A stretch of 64,000 nt of DNA from Pagrus major (lineage: Eukaryota; Chordata; Actinopteri; Spariformes; Sparidae), in the NCBI RefSeq assembly GCF_040436345.1, contig NC_133221.1:31597589-31661588 (forward strand), in the 5' to 3' direction. Shown piece after piece: positions 13,593 through 56,800 of the stretch (position 1 is its first letter; each line of letters starts with the position of its first letter). Below the pieces are notes generated by a model. That model was not told where the DNA came from, ran no database searches, and saw only the letters and a program-made list of their open reading frames with translations. A program made the translations under genes and the position numbers.

Positions 13593-14945
13593 ACGAATTC
13601 TTCAAGTTGAAGATCTTTACTGATGTACATTGTATAAATTGTTGAGAACAAAATGACGTTACACGATCAATGGAAACCAAAATCATGAACCCATCGAGGG
13701 CTGTCACACCGAAAATGTAGTAAAAATGTATCACTGCAAGTCATAATGTGACTCAGTAGTGTGTCTGGCCCCTGCGTGTCTGTATGCACTCAGACAACGT
13801 CTGGACATGCTCCTGATGACTCTGTGGATGCTAGGGGATCTCCTTTCAGACCTGGATCAGGGCATCAGTGAGCTCCTGGAGAGTCTGTGGCAGTACTTGG
13901 TAGCGTCAGATCCACCAATACATGACATCCCATACGTGCTCAATTTGGTTTAGGTCAGGGGAGTGACAGGGCCAGTTAATGACATCAGAGCCTTCGTCAT
14001 CCAGGAACTGTCTACACACTGTGGCCACAAGAGGATGGGCATTGTTCTAATCTGCACCGAGAGGAACCTAGGGCCCACTGCACCAGTGTAAGGTCTGACA
14101 ATTGCTCTGATGCCATCGAGCTGCTACCGCCTGCAGACTGTAGAAGGGCATCAACCCAGCAGCAGGACAGATATCTGCTCCTTTGTGTGAGGAGGAAGAG
14201 GAGGAGCACATGTGACAGGCGTGAAAGATTCTGGAGACACTGTGGTGGACATTATGCTGCCTGCAACATCATCCAACATGGCCGGTTTGGCAGTAGGTCA
14301 GTGATGGTCTGGGGAGACATATCCTTGGAGGGTCGCGCAGACCGCCATGTCAAAGCCAGTGGTACTTTGACTGCTGTTAGGTACCAGGATGAAATCCTCA
14401 GAGTGATTGTAAGACTTCACACTGGTGCAGTGGGCCCTGGGTTCCTCTTAGTGCAGGACAACGCCGACCTCATGTGGCCACAGTGTGTAGACAGTTCCTG
14501 GATGACAAAGGCTCTGATGCCATTAACTGGCCCTCTCATTCCCTGACCCAAATCCAATTATGCACCTATGGGATGTCATTTATCAGTGCATCCAACGCCA
14601 CCAAGTACAGCCACAGACCCTCCAGGAGCTCACTGATGCCCTGATCCAGGTCTGGCAGAACACCAATGCGACCCATCAGGAGCATGCTCAGACGTTGTCT
14701 TAGTGCATACAGGCACACAGGGGCCATACACATTATGAGTTGCCGTGGTTAAATTCTATCAAGTTGGATCAGCCTGTGAGTTCAAATTTTTATTCTGATT
14801 TTCAGTGTGATTTTGAATCCAGCCCTCAATGGGTCCATGATTTTGGTTTCCATTGATCGATGTTACGTCATTTTGTTCTCAAATTATACAATGTACATCA
14901 GTAAAGATTTTCAACTTGAAGACTTCATTCATTAAGATCTGATCA
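13593..14945. mobile_element. Rearranged Tc1 copy with ~470-bp inverted arms
   Basis: The 3' part of a Tc1-like element is present twice in opposite orientation. The right arm (about 14440-14945, +) runs from the last transposase codons into the 3' flank (ATGATTTTGGTTTCCATTGA at 14840). The left arm (13593-14060) is its diverged reverse complement (TCAATGGAAACCAAAATCAT near 13669). Between the arms, 14187-14440 on + encodes YAACNIIQHGRFGSRSVMVW and VGPGFLLVQDNA, the transposase core of the same family as 2196-2960. Neither arm carries the usual outer TGCTCAAAAAAATTAA terminus. The structure could fold into a long hairpin. Confidence 0.85.
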
Positions 14946-15010
14946 ATCGATCAATCAATCTTTATTTGTAAAGCGCCAAATCACAACAAAAGTCATGTTA
15001 TATCTTTGGA
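14942..15010 (-). mobile_element. L2-like LINE 3' tail, antisense
   Basis: TCAATCAATCTTTATTTGTA followed by AAGCGCCAAATCACAACAAA is the reverse complement of the 3' end seen in sense at 59870-59913. Only about 70 bp remain, joined directly to the right arm of the Tc1 fold-back. Confidence 0.75.
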
Positions 15011-15669
15011 AACTTTTCCTCTTGAAAAGCTGTGTGTCCCATATAATCACCAGGCTTGTGTCTATTCAGCAACAAAGAAGGTGAATCTAGCTGAAAAAGT
15101 TGCTCCAATGATATCACTTCTGTAGAGTTGGGGGGCTAACAAGATACAGGTTTTAATTTTAAAAAAAAATTGAATTAGCAGAGGCAGATTTATCTTACCT
15201 TTGGTCGCTAGTATGGGTCAAGCCTACACAATTCTGGATTCTACATTTCCCATCATGCAGCTCAAGTGTCTTTTTTTTAGACCCTACCTGCCTGCCTTGT
15301 AAATGCCCACATACTGTATTTCAAACTCCACACCACAAGTTCGTTATGAAGGCTTTTCCCTATGATGTCATGCTAAGGTAACCCTGATGATATCACTACG
15401 AGATCATATTGGTTATTTTCTCAGACTTGACAGAGCTCTTCCAGAGCCACAGAGAACATTATACAACTCTTTTTGCAGACTCATCGTTTTGACAATGACG
15501 AGTAAACTGGCCATCATCTGTAAAGTAATTATTTTTCATCACTATCTCACAGGAACAGGGTTGCTCTGGTGTGTTTCATCCAACAGAGAATGAGCTCAGA
15601 GGTCAGACACTGAGCCAACAGTGGATGAGAGTAGAGCCAATCAACCAGAGAGGACGAGCATCAAAGTAA

Positions 15670-15670
<1 letters not shown>
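15011..15670. other. No coding exon seen upstream of the myt1 ATG exon
   Basis: No recognisable repeat. A 5' UTR exon of myt1 could lie here (for example around 15570-15668) but nothing fixes its borders. Confidence 0.4.
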
Positions 15671-15739
<69 letters not shown>

Positions 15740-15753
15740 GTCTGTCTGTCTGT
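15671..15753 (+). repeat. (TATC)n microsatellite ending in (TGTC)n
   Basis: About 17 TATC units followed by four TGTC units. Its end is 53 bp before the myt1 start codon and abuts the region where the branch point and pyrimidine tract of that exon must lie. Confidence 0.97.
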
Positions 15754-15805
15754 GCTGCACTTCATCACTTCTCTTCATCTTGCTTATATCTTTCTTTTTG
15801 TTCAG

Positions 15806-48286
<32,481 letters not shown>

Positions 48287-49252
48287 CGAACAGGAGGACA
48301 CAGGGCGGAGCATCACAGTGACGACATAAATCTTTTTTTTTCCTCCAAACCCTTTAGATACTGTATGCAATTAATTTTTCTCATTTGGAACTTTGTCATC
48401 TGTTCTCAGCATTTGTTTGCTGTTTGCATGTTGCTTTATGATGGTGTGATTGTGAACAGATTAGGGTGTGGGTGTTAAGTGTGTAGTAGCACACTGGACT
48501 CAAACTGTTGCTGTAAGCAAAGGCATCTCAAGGTATCCACAGACAGGCACAGAGAGTGCAGAACAAAGTGAGGAGTTCAATATACAGCCTGGGCGAATAG
48601 AATCTCTTAGTTAGTAAACATATCCCACCTCCACTCAATAATGTTAATAGTATTCTATATGAGCATATTGGTGTTGCACCTCCAGGACTAGTTTGTAGCT
48701 TCATTCTTACTATTGCTGTGTAACTATTCTTCCTTTGCAAATGTTGGTTTAATAACAACTTATTTATTCATGTCTGCCGTTTTATTTATTTTTTGTTGGC
48801 CTATTTATTATTCATTATTTATTTACATTTTTTTTTTTTTTCAAAATGCTACCTGAGAAGATTTTAAACCGTAACCATGAGAACGGATTCATTTCCTCTC
48901 CATTGTTTAACAATGAGGAAATATTTTAAGATATCAACTATGAATTGTTTTATATATCTTATTCATTTAAAAATACTGGGATCTTTTTAAGTGCAAATAT
49001 TTTGTAACTGAAAGTTTTTTAATAATTTTCTAAAAATCTTTTTTTGGTGCTTCTGTTTATATGATTTTCCTTTTTATTTCCCAAACTATTTTGAGTACAT
49101 TGCAATACACTGGGAATATTGAGCTGCATATATTGGTTATTTATTTGGTGAAGAACAAAGTGATGGTGAATATTTATTTTGTATTGTCTATGTGTTACTG
49201 ATGGCTGTTTAGTCTTTAAGTTGCTCTTGAAATAAAGGTTAACCCGCTGTAA
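48287..49252 (+). other. myt1: myt1 3' UTR with poly(A) signal
   Basis: About 960 bp of AT-rich sequence after the stop, with several TTTATT/ATTTATT words (48760-48820, 49135-49170), ending at a canonical AATAAA at 49231-49236, the first convincing signal after the stop. Confidence 0.7.
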
Positions 49253-49489
49253 ATGTGGACTGTATTTTTGTATTGACTAAAACTTTTACATACTAACATT
49301 GTAAGATGTAGAATTGTCGGATACAAGTTCTTGTACTTCAAGTAAAACTGCCATTCTGGCCTATATCCATAGATTATTTGTTGCTGTGGGTAAACCCTCT
49401 CCAAAGATAAACGTTTAGCTCTACCATACAGATTTTGTTTAAATGTAAAGTCTTCAGAATCTTTGTCAGCCTTGGAATAATAACAATAC

Positions 49490-49873
49490 TCACAGCATGT
49501 GTAGGTAAATCAAGTGCTGGGAGCGGTCGTGGAAGTCTGAGCTAACTTGGTGGTCACGGCTCTGAGTAATCCTGATTAATTTCCTACATCCTTTATTATA
49601 TCGTTTGACCACTGAAGGACATGTGTACAACTTCTCATAAATAATACCTGTCGTGATGTTGTACCATGCATTACCTATCTGTATTACCACCAACCTTCTT
49701 TGCAGTGTCTCATCTAAACTTGGAGGATCCAGCCCAGACTTGGTATAGATGTTTCTACACCCAATCCCTCCAACGTAGTGGTGCTTCAGCATGTGTAGGG
49801 GCTTTCGCAGAGGCATATTTACACAGTTCGCACATAAAAGCCTGTCTGGGTCTCTCATATGGGAGATGGTCAC
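49490..49873 (-). CDS. Unrecognised ORF of 127 codons
   Basis: On the - strand between the convergent ends of myt1 and asxl1. Translated: starts MTISHMRDPDRLLCANCVNM, includes IGNAWYNITTGIIYEKLYTC, ends HLIYLHML. It has mixed composition without low complexity and six Cys, but no motif I recognise. It could be a chance ORF, a remnant of a mobile element or a single exon of something else. It is not continuous with asxl1. Confidence 0.25.
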   Translation of the reverse strand: MTISHMRDPDRLLCANCVNMPLRKPLHMLKHHYVGGIGCRNIYTKSGLDPPSLDETLQRRLVVIQIGNAWYNITTGIIYEKLYTCPSVVKRYNKGCRKLIRITQSRDHQVSSDFHDRSQHLIYLHML

Positions 49874-49892
49874 TATGTGTAATTGATTTACA

Positions 49893-50560
49893 GTGGGGTC
49901 TGAAAGTCTTAGACCACAATTGAAAATTTCTAATTTCTTAGAAAGTTAAGGAGGAGGTAAGGATTCAAAGAGTAAGTGAAAGTGTCAGAAGTCTAATTAT
50001 TATTCTAAGCAAAGAGGGAACTAGCCCCGCATAAAATCATGGCTAGACTAAAGGTTTCTAAGGGGGCAGTGCATGTAACACAAACTTAACATTAATTGGA
50101 TCACAAGCAATCAAGACGTTTAGTTCACTGAGAGAAAGAAAAGCACCTTCATCACGGATACAGAATTTGCTAAATAAACAACAAAGACTCCAGTCAGCAG
50201 AAGTCCTGTCAAAAGAAGGCTGTCTTGTAGTGTCTCAGAGAATGAGTATCAGGTAAAAAAACACCTGACTTTCACAGTAGATGATGAAATAAGTCCTAAT
50301 TCCTGATGACTCTGAGTTATAGATTCATGGCAGTAACAGAAGGGTGTATGTCAGGAAACGAACAGGAGAGAGAATGATACCAGTGTTTCAAACCCAGAGT
50401 GAAACATGGTGGTGGAGTTATTTAAGTCTGGGGCCTATTTTACCTTCTCTGGAGTTGGACACCTGCACAGACTTGACTCCGCCCTGACCAAGAAGAAGTA
50501 CCACTTCATTCTTCTTTACACAGAGTTGTGGAGTCAATGCTAGGTCGAGTGCAAGCTCTC
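49893..50560 (+). mobile_element. Decayed Tc1-like element, third family
   Basis: Begins TACAGTGGGGTCTGAAAGTC then TTAGACCAC, a terminus of a fish Tc1 group different from the two others in the window. Downstream text VKHGGGVI and, after a stop, VWGLFY, then GVGHLHRLDSALTKKKYH can be read with changes near 50400-50510. No intact ORF and no clear right end. Confidence 0.7.
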
Positions 50561-50759
50561 ATATAGTAAAAGTACGACATACCAAATACTAAAAAGATAT
50601 TCTGGAATTCATCGATCAGCTGATATCATCATTTGTAATAGAAATTATAGAAGAAAAATATTAAGGACCCTATCACTGCTCAATGCTTCCTTTCACTAAA
50701 CTGTAAGTACAGAAGAGATTTTAAAGGAACCCTGAAAAGTGTCCAGACACAAACCAGTG

Positions 50760-51210
50760 AAACAAAGTCATTTACTCATTTTAATGGTTAAAAAAATACT
50801 TCTTTGCGCAAGGAGACAACAATAAGCCCCCGTTTGTTGAGTAAACAAGGGACCAAAACAATGATGGCCACCAAATGATGACAGGTGGAGCAAGATAAGA
50901 TGAGGTAAATGTTTTTGAGGAGAGAAAACAAAAAAGGCACAATTTACAATCAATCATGCCCCAAATTCACAATAATAATAGCAATAATAATAACAATAAT
51001 AATAACAATAATAATATCAGTACAGCTAAAAAATCTGAAAATCTGCAACAACAAAAAATACAGACCAATTATATTATACAAGGCGAATCTTGCCTGTCAG
51101 GCTCCTCCTGTGTGTGTTCTACCCTAATCAGGTTACTGTACACTCCCCGAAAGTCCTGCTGCTGATACTCTACAGATACCAGTCCTACAGTGCACAGGGG
51201 CTTCAACATA
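50760..51210 (-). other. asxl1: Probable asxl1 3' UTR
   Basis: Sequence after the asxl1 stop. ATTAAA (TTTAAT on +) at 50780-50785 is a possible poly(A) signal; no AATAAA was found nearer. Contains an (ATT/GTT)n run at 50970-51018. Confidence 0.4.
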
Positions 51211-53841
51211 CTATCTGACCACCAGACACGACACGCATAGTTTGGAAGGCCCGATGCAATCGTCATGGCAGAAGGCACCGCAGCCTTGGCACATGATCAT
51301 GGCTTTGAGGCGGCATGAGCACTTGAGCGCCACCTCCTCCGCCGTACTGTCAGTAAAGGCCTGGATGCTGAGGGTGGTTTGGCTGGTAGCCAAGCGGGGA
51401 CGCAGCTGGAGAACACCGTCTGCCATGCTCCTGGCGAAACCTCCATTGTCCATTACTGACACATTGCCTGTGTAGCTTACTCCTCCACCTTGCTTGGGGA
51501 GCTTCCCATACAACTGGAAGGGAAGGGAGGACACAGACGAGGAGGGTGAAGGAGAAGAAGATGAAGGCGAGCCAGAGGAGTAGGATGCTTTGCCATGCTC
51601 CTTCTTTGCCATCCTGGCTAAAGTCATCTCCATGTTGAGGAGTCCCTCCATCGCCCCGCCACTCAGGTAGCTGTCCACAGAGCTCCCAGGCTCTTTTTTG
51701 GTAACACTCATGGGTTTGGTGGGGGAAGATTTCCCAAGAGCCTGGCAAGAGGGCCGCGCACCGACTTCATTCTTCACAGTGGGTGCAGGAGACAGCTGCT
51801 GGTGAAGGTGGGGGAGCTGGGACTGTGGGGGCCTCCAGTTAATCTTAATAGTAGGCAAGATCTCTGTGGGACAAGGGTCTGCATGGGGAGCAGAGGGGCC
51901 ATTAGGCATGGTCCGGTGCGATGGCTGGGGCCTGTCTGGAGTGGTGCCCTGTGAGGGCTGAGGACCATGAGAGTCTTTGATAACTGCAGACATGGTCGTC
52001 TGAGAGCTAATATCTGACTTACTTCTATAGGTCAAAGAACTGGAGGAGGATGAAGAGGGGGGCAGAGAGGTGATCACCGGGACAGCCCCGGGGGCCTGCT
52101 GGGGCTGATACTGTGATAAGGTTGAGGACTCCCTCAGACAGGAGACTGGGCGGCCTGTTGGAGACTTCTTGTGGATTTGAGAGGGTGCAGTGAGTTCTGG
52201 GCTAGGAGACTGGGCTGAGACCTCAGGCCTGTTGTGTGGCCCTGGGGTCCGTGCCACTGGTGGTCTGGGTTGGGGTCCTGGCAATCGGCTGATCTCCAGC
52301 CTGTTGGCAGAGTGTGAGGGTAGAACTTTCTCCAGGGGCAGGCTGCCCTGTAGTAGCTGAGTGACCAAAGGGTTGTTGGCCTCCACACTGGACAGAGGTC
52401 TGGCTGAGCTGGCCAGTCTCTTGGAGGCAGCTGCAGCATTTGGGTGAGTGATAGCAGGCTTTAAACTTCCATGACACTCCTCTTCAGCAGAGCTCTGCCT
52501 GGAGACTCTACAACCATCTCCGGACTCCATTTTGACCACAACGTTGGTGTCCCGAATCCCCCGCGGATGGACTGTGTGAAGAGAATGGTGTTCCTGGGAA
52601 TGGGGACAGCTGTGCTGAGGGTGAGGCAGGCCATTAGGGAAGCAGGGCTGAATGACGGTCTGACCTTGGCGGCTGGACACGTGGGCCTGAATGACTGGCT
52701 GCTGGTTCTGAGGAGGAGGGCTGCAGATGACCAGCTGGCCATTTCTCTTGGAATTGACTTGGGGGCACCAGTCCTGGTCAGGCTGCTGCTCATCCTCCTG
52801 GCTCTCATTTTCACAGTCCGAAGCAGTTTCTGTGGAGTCACTATGTGTCCCAGCCTCGTCTTCTTTCTCTCTGCCAGAGGACTCCACATGTTGGGAAGAG
52901 GGTTGCCGTCTCTCCGTAGCTGAGTGAGAAAACACTTCTTGGGGGTCGATGTGATGGGAACCATGCTGTATAACACCACCCAGTCCAGCCTCCTTCCCTT
53001 TTACCTGCTCTTTGGGCTGACAGGTGCTGGCCAGCGTCTGAATGACATCCACACCCTGAGCCCCGAACCTGGGAAGGGAATCTGGGATGGAGGTTGGGGC
53101 CAGCGAGGGTTTTTCACGACCCTGGTCTGCCCTCTCAGAGACGACAATGGCAGACTCTGGCACCTGGCTTTGCCTGGCTGACTGGGTAGCCAAAGACTCA
53201 GATACAGTGTCACGTTCTGGAGAGAGTACGTCAGATGCCTTGTCTGTGAGCCCATTGGAGGAGCTCTGGACACTGGCTGATGTTGCCTGTATTTCCTCTC
53301 CAGCCTCTGGCCCCTCAGCTGCTTCCTCTAGGGCAGGGCTTGGCGTCTGTGGGGGCTCCAAGGACATGCAGGTTGAGGTAGTGGACAGTGAAGGGGAAGG
53401 CTGAGGCGTGGGCTCTACACTGAGAAGCTGTAGTTGTGTTCCAGACGAATTAGTGCCTGAAGACGATCCCTGCTCCTCCATCCCACTACCTCCCCTTCTT
53501 CCACTTCCTCCTCCTCCTCCTCCACCTCCTCCACCTCCTCCTCCGGGCTCGATAGGTCCTGGATGCTCTCGCGCTCGTCGTCCATTGCTGCTATCCGGTA
53601 GCCCAGCAGCAGGCCGCAGCCTGACCCCTGTCGGCCCTGCCCCGTCGCTAGTGGCTGCAACAGCAGCAGCGGCCTCGCGTTGAGCCCTGGCTTGCTGGGC
53701 GCGGGCTTTGATGTCTGCCAGGGTGCGCGCGCCCCCTGTCCCCGACCGCCGCGAGCCCTCGCTGGGCGGCACGATACGGGGGCAGATCTGGTAGGTGGGG
53801 TGCCCTTTGACCCAGGGAGGTTTGATTCTGGACAGCTGAAT
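51211..53841 (-). CDS. asxl1: asxl1 last coding exon
   Basis: 2631 nt including the TAG stop at 51213-51211. Acceptor CTCTGTCCCAG. Begins [40 protein letters not shown] follows, then a 13-Gly tract, long low-complexity Ser/Pro/Gln-rich stretches, [16 protein letters not shown], the LVTQLLQG motif and the final PHD finger ([26 protein letters not shown]). As in mammals, more than half of the protein is in this exon, so premature stops here would escape nonsense-mediated decay. The many + strand ORFs over it are shadows. Confidence 0.95.
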   Translation of the reverse strand: MQLSRIKPPWVKGHPTYQICPRIVPPSEGSRRSGTGGARTLADIKARAQQARAQREAAAAVAATSDGAGPTGVRLRPAAGLPDSSNGRRAREHPGPIEPGGGGGGGGGGGGGSGRRGGSGMEEQGSSSGTNSSGTQLQLLSVEPTPQPSPSLSTTSTCMSLEPPQTPSPALEEAAEGPEAGEEIQATSASVQSSSNGLTDKASDVLSPERDTVSESLATQSARQSQVPESAIVVSERADQGREKPSLAPTSIPDSLPRFGAQGVDVIQTLASTCQPKEQVKGKEAGLGGVIQHGSHHIDPQEVFSHSATERRQPSSQHVESSGREKEDEAGTHSDSTETASDCENESQEDEQQPDQDWCPQVNSKRNGQLVICSPPPQNQQPVIQAHVSSRQGQTVIQPCFPNGLPHPQHSCPHSQEHHSLHTVHPRGIRDTNVVVKMESGDGCRVSRQSSAEEECHGSLKPAITHPNAAAASKRLASSARPLSSVEANNPLVTQLLQGSLPLEKVLPSHSANRLEISRLPGPQPRPPVARTPGPHNRPEVSAQSPSPELTAPSQIHKKSPTGRPVSCLRESSTLSQYQPQQAPGAVPVITSLPPSSSSSSSLTYRSKSDISSQTTMSAVIKDSHGPQPSQGTTPDRPQPSHRTMPNGPSAPHADPCPTEILPTIKINWRPPQSQLPHLHQQLSPAPTVKNEVGARPSCQALGKSSPTKPMSVTKKEPGSSVDSYLSGGAMEGLLNMEMTLARMAKKEHGKASYSSGSPSSSSPSPSSSVSSLPFQLYGKLPKQGGGVSYTGNVSVMDNGGFARSMADGVLQLRPRLATSQTTLSIQAFTDSTAEEVALKCSCRLKAMIMCQGCGAFCHDDCIGPSKLCVSCLVVR

Positions 53842-56800
53842 CTGGGACAGAGACACAAGGACAGTGGGTCAAACTGTAACTAGAACATCTAGATACTAGA
53901 TACATACTAGAACAAATTATTTTTGTGTACAGATAACAAGCCTTGGAGCTCTTAGGTTTAAGCGACAAAGTCTTACCCTGATGGGCGGCACCTTGGGCTC
54001 TTCTGTTGTCGGCTGCGGCTTCTCCGAACGGACACCGTCAATTGTGGTACGAAAGGACTGACGGTCGTCGAGCCGTGGCCTCTTTTCGGGGAAGCTGGAG
54101 AAGGCCTGAGTCTCATCTGGCCTTCTCTTCTGCTCCTTGAGCTGGGAGCTAGGTACAGGGGTGCTGGCTGGGCTGGCTGAAGGGCTGCTCTCACGGCTGC
54201 TTGTGGCAGTACCCCCTGTGATAGAGGTGACCACGGAAGCTGTGTCATCCAGGGGATCGGCTGCGACTGCAGCACTGGAGGACGCTGAGGAAGAAGAAGA
54301 AGAGTCCAGGCCTGCAGCAAAAGCTCCCTGTCTGTCAGAAGGTGTGGAGGGTGAGGAGGCAGGTGAGGAGGCAGACGAAGAAGAAGAGGAGGAGGAGGAG
54401 GAAGGGGAGGAGGTGGAAGCCAGTACAGGGGCAGCCTCTTCTGGGAGCAGACGGGCCGTAACTTCGGGCTCTTCATTTGCGCTGGTGGAGGCTGGGCTGG
54501 GGCTGGGGCTGGGAGTTGGTGTGGGAGTAGGAGTAGGAGTAGGTGTTGGAGTACGTGTGGGAGTAGGTGTGGGAGTAGGTGTGGGAGTCGGAGTGGGAGT
54601 GGGAGCTGGCACTGTGACCGGCTCCGGAGTGGGAGAGGGCTTTGGCTCTATGGAGGCATTCTCAGCTGGGAGCTCCACACCACACTCAGCCTGCAGCACC
54701 ACCTCGCCTTGAACGACAGTGTTGTCGGACATGGGAGAGCCAACGGAGACTGCTGATATGTCCAGTGCAGGGCTGGCCTCAGCTGCTTCTGAAGTCTGCA
54801 GGGCTGGAGGAGGGGCCTTGCAGAGAGTCCGGCGGGCCCTGCGACGCAGGTCAGCCCGCGTGCGTCTCCTCATCCTTCCGTCTCTCCTCCTCCGGCCCAC
54901 AGTGCGTCTCTTGGGGGCACCAGTTGCAACCACTGCCACATCACTGTCCAGCACACTGGCTGCAACTTCACTGGCTTCACTCATAGTAAGCTTCAGGGAT
55001 TCCTCTTGGGTCAGGCCAGACCTGCAGACACACCAACTATGTTTTAGTACATTGTGGAAACACTGACATTTGTCTGCATATCACAATGACCATGCCTGAT
55101 GTAGGTCATACTCGAGCTGTCAAGACTACATTGAGGACAGCAAAGGAGATGGAAATAGCTGGCTTATAACATGCAGTTTTCTAATTAATACTTCTTGCAG
55201 TCAATGTTCCATCAACTCATACATGTTCACAATATTCCTACTTCCAATGAACCACCATAAAATATGGCAAGAGCTAATATGGCTGTTGTGTGAACAGTGA
55301 ATTCAGACTTGGATGAAATGGGTTGGCTCTTACTTTTGCCCATGGTACTCTTCAAAAAACTTTTCCTTCCATGCCTCTACCTTCTTCTCTTTCTCCATCT
55401 CCTGGCGGAAACGCACTTGCATCTCGTGGGTAAACTCACCTACACAGGTCAAACACATGAGATGGTTTAAATGAGTAATGCCACAACTAAACTTTATGGA
55501 GTGTATCCCAGTATAATTGTTGATATAAACCAACCAGATATAAACTTGGCTGTCATTCAGTTGTATTAAGTATTGAGACATGACAATCTCTGAATCAGAT
55601 CCCTGAATGGACCGATTCACCTTGATCATACAGTGTGTTTTGTTGTGTATTTTGACACTATCACTGTAACACAAATTTTGGAATTGGATATTACTGCAGG
55701 TATAAATGATCGGGATCGGCTGATTATCGGATCCTGTATTTAGCATTTATCCAATTATCTGAATCTGTAAATTTCTTTTAAATTAATAATCTGGATCAAC
55801 AAATCAAATAGTCACAAACGTAGTGCAATACAGTACAAAAAGTACAATATTTGTAGTGGAGTAGCCAAAAATAAGTCACTATATTACTTCAAGTAAATTG
55901 TACTTAGTAACACTTCATTACTGGTTATTCTAAATTTTGACCAGATTCTCATTTTTACTGCACATGTAAATCGGCTCATCACAATTTTGAACGTCTTCAC
56001 TTCTTTTGTCAAACCAACAGTCCAAAATCCAAAGACTTTTCATTTACCGTTATAAATGACAAAGATAAACAGCAAATCTTAAAAGCTAGAATCAGCAAGC
56101 GTGTGACATTTGGCTTGTAAAACAACAATTGTCAAAATAGTTAAGCAACTAACTAACTAATAGCAACTAAATTTCTTTTGATTGTCTATTCCATTAATCC
56201 AAAAAATCGTTGCAGCTCTAGTTCTAAATATTGGCCATCGTTCTCCATGATTTCTAATTATCGGCCCGGAAAAAAAACAGCGGGTGATCCCTAATTTATG
56301 ATTTCCTCATCTTGTCCATGCCGTAATAACTTGTTTACTTTTTGCGTCTGCCATCACTAGTGCCTTTCCAACAGTTATCCACCCAAAACCCCAATCGAGA
56401 CTGTGTCTGTCCCCGACCACTCAAATCAATTAGAAAAAGAGGAGTTTCACATAAAGACTTGATAAAAGTCAACACTACAACTGTTGAAAAAAATAGGAAC
56501 ATTAAATGTGGACTCTTAAACATTAAATCTCTGTCATCCACAGCTGTTTTGTAAATGGTTTAATATCAGATCATAATATTGTGTCAGCTGTCAGCCTTAA
56601 TGAATCCACTCCTCCCAGCCATATTAATACTCACATTCCTCGAGACACCAGCCGAGGAGGTGGAGTTGCAGCCATTTTTGACTCAAGCCTAATATTCAAT
56701 CCTAAACCTAAACTCGATTATAACTTGTTCGAAAGCCTGATTCTTAGTTTCTCTCACTCAACCTGGAAAACAATATGGCCTTTTACAGCTAAATTTAAGG

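Noticed and set aside
52471..53683. Several + strand ORFs of 66-150 codons
   Set aside because: Antisense to the asxl1 last exon, which is one 2631-nt frame ending in a PHD finger.
54137..54712. 191-codon + strand ORF with Val-Gly repeats
   Set aside because: Antisense of the asxl1 penultimate exon; the repeat is the complement of the (Thr-Pro)n run.
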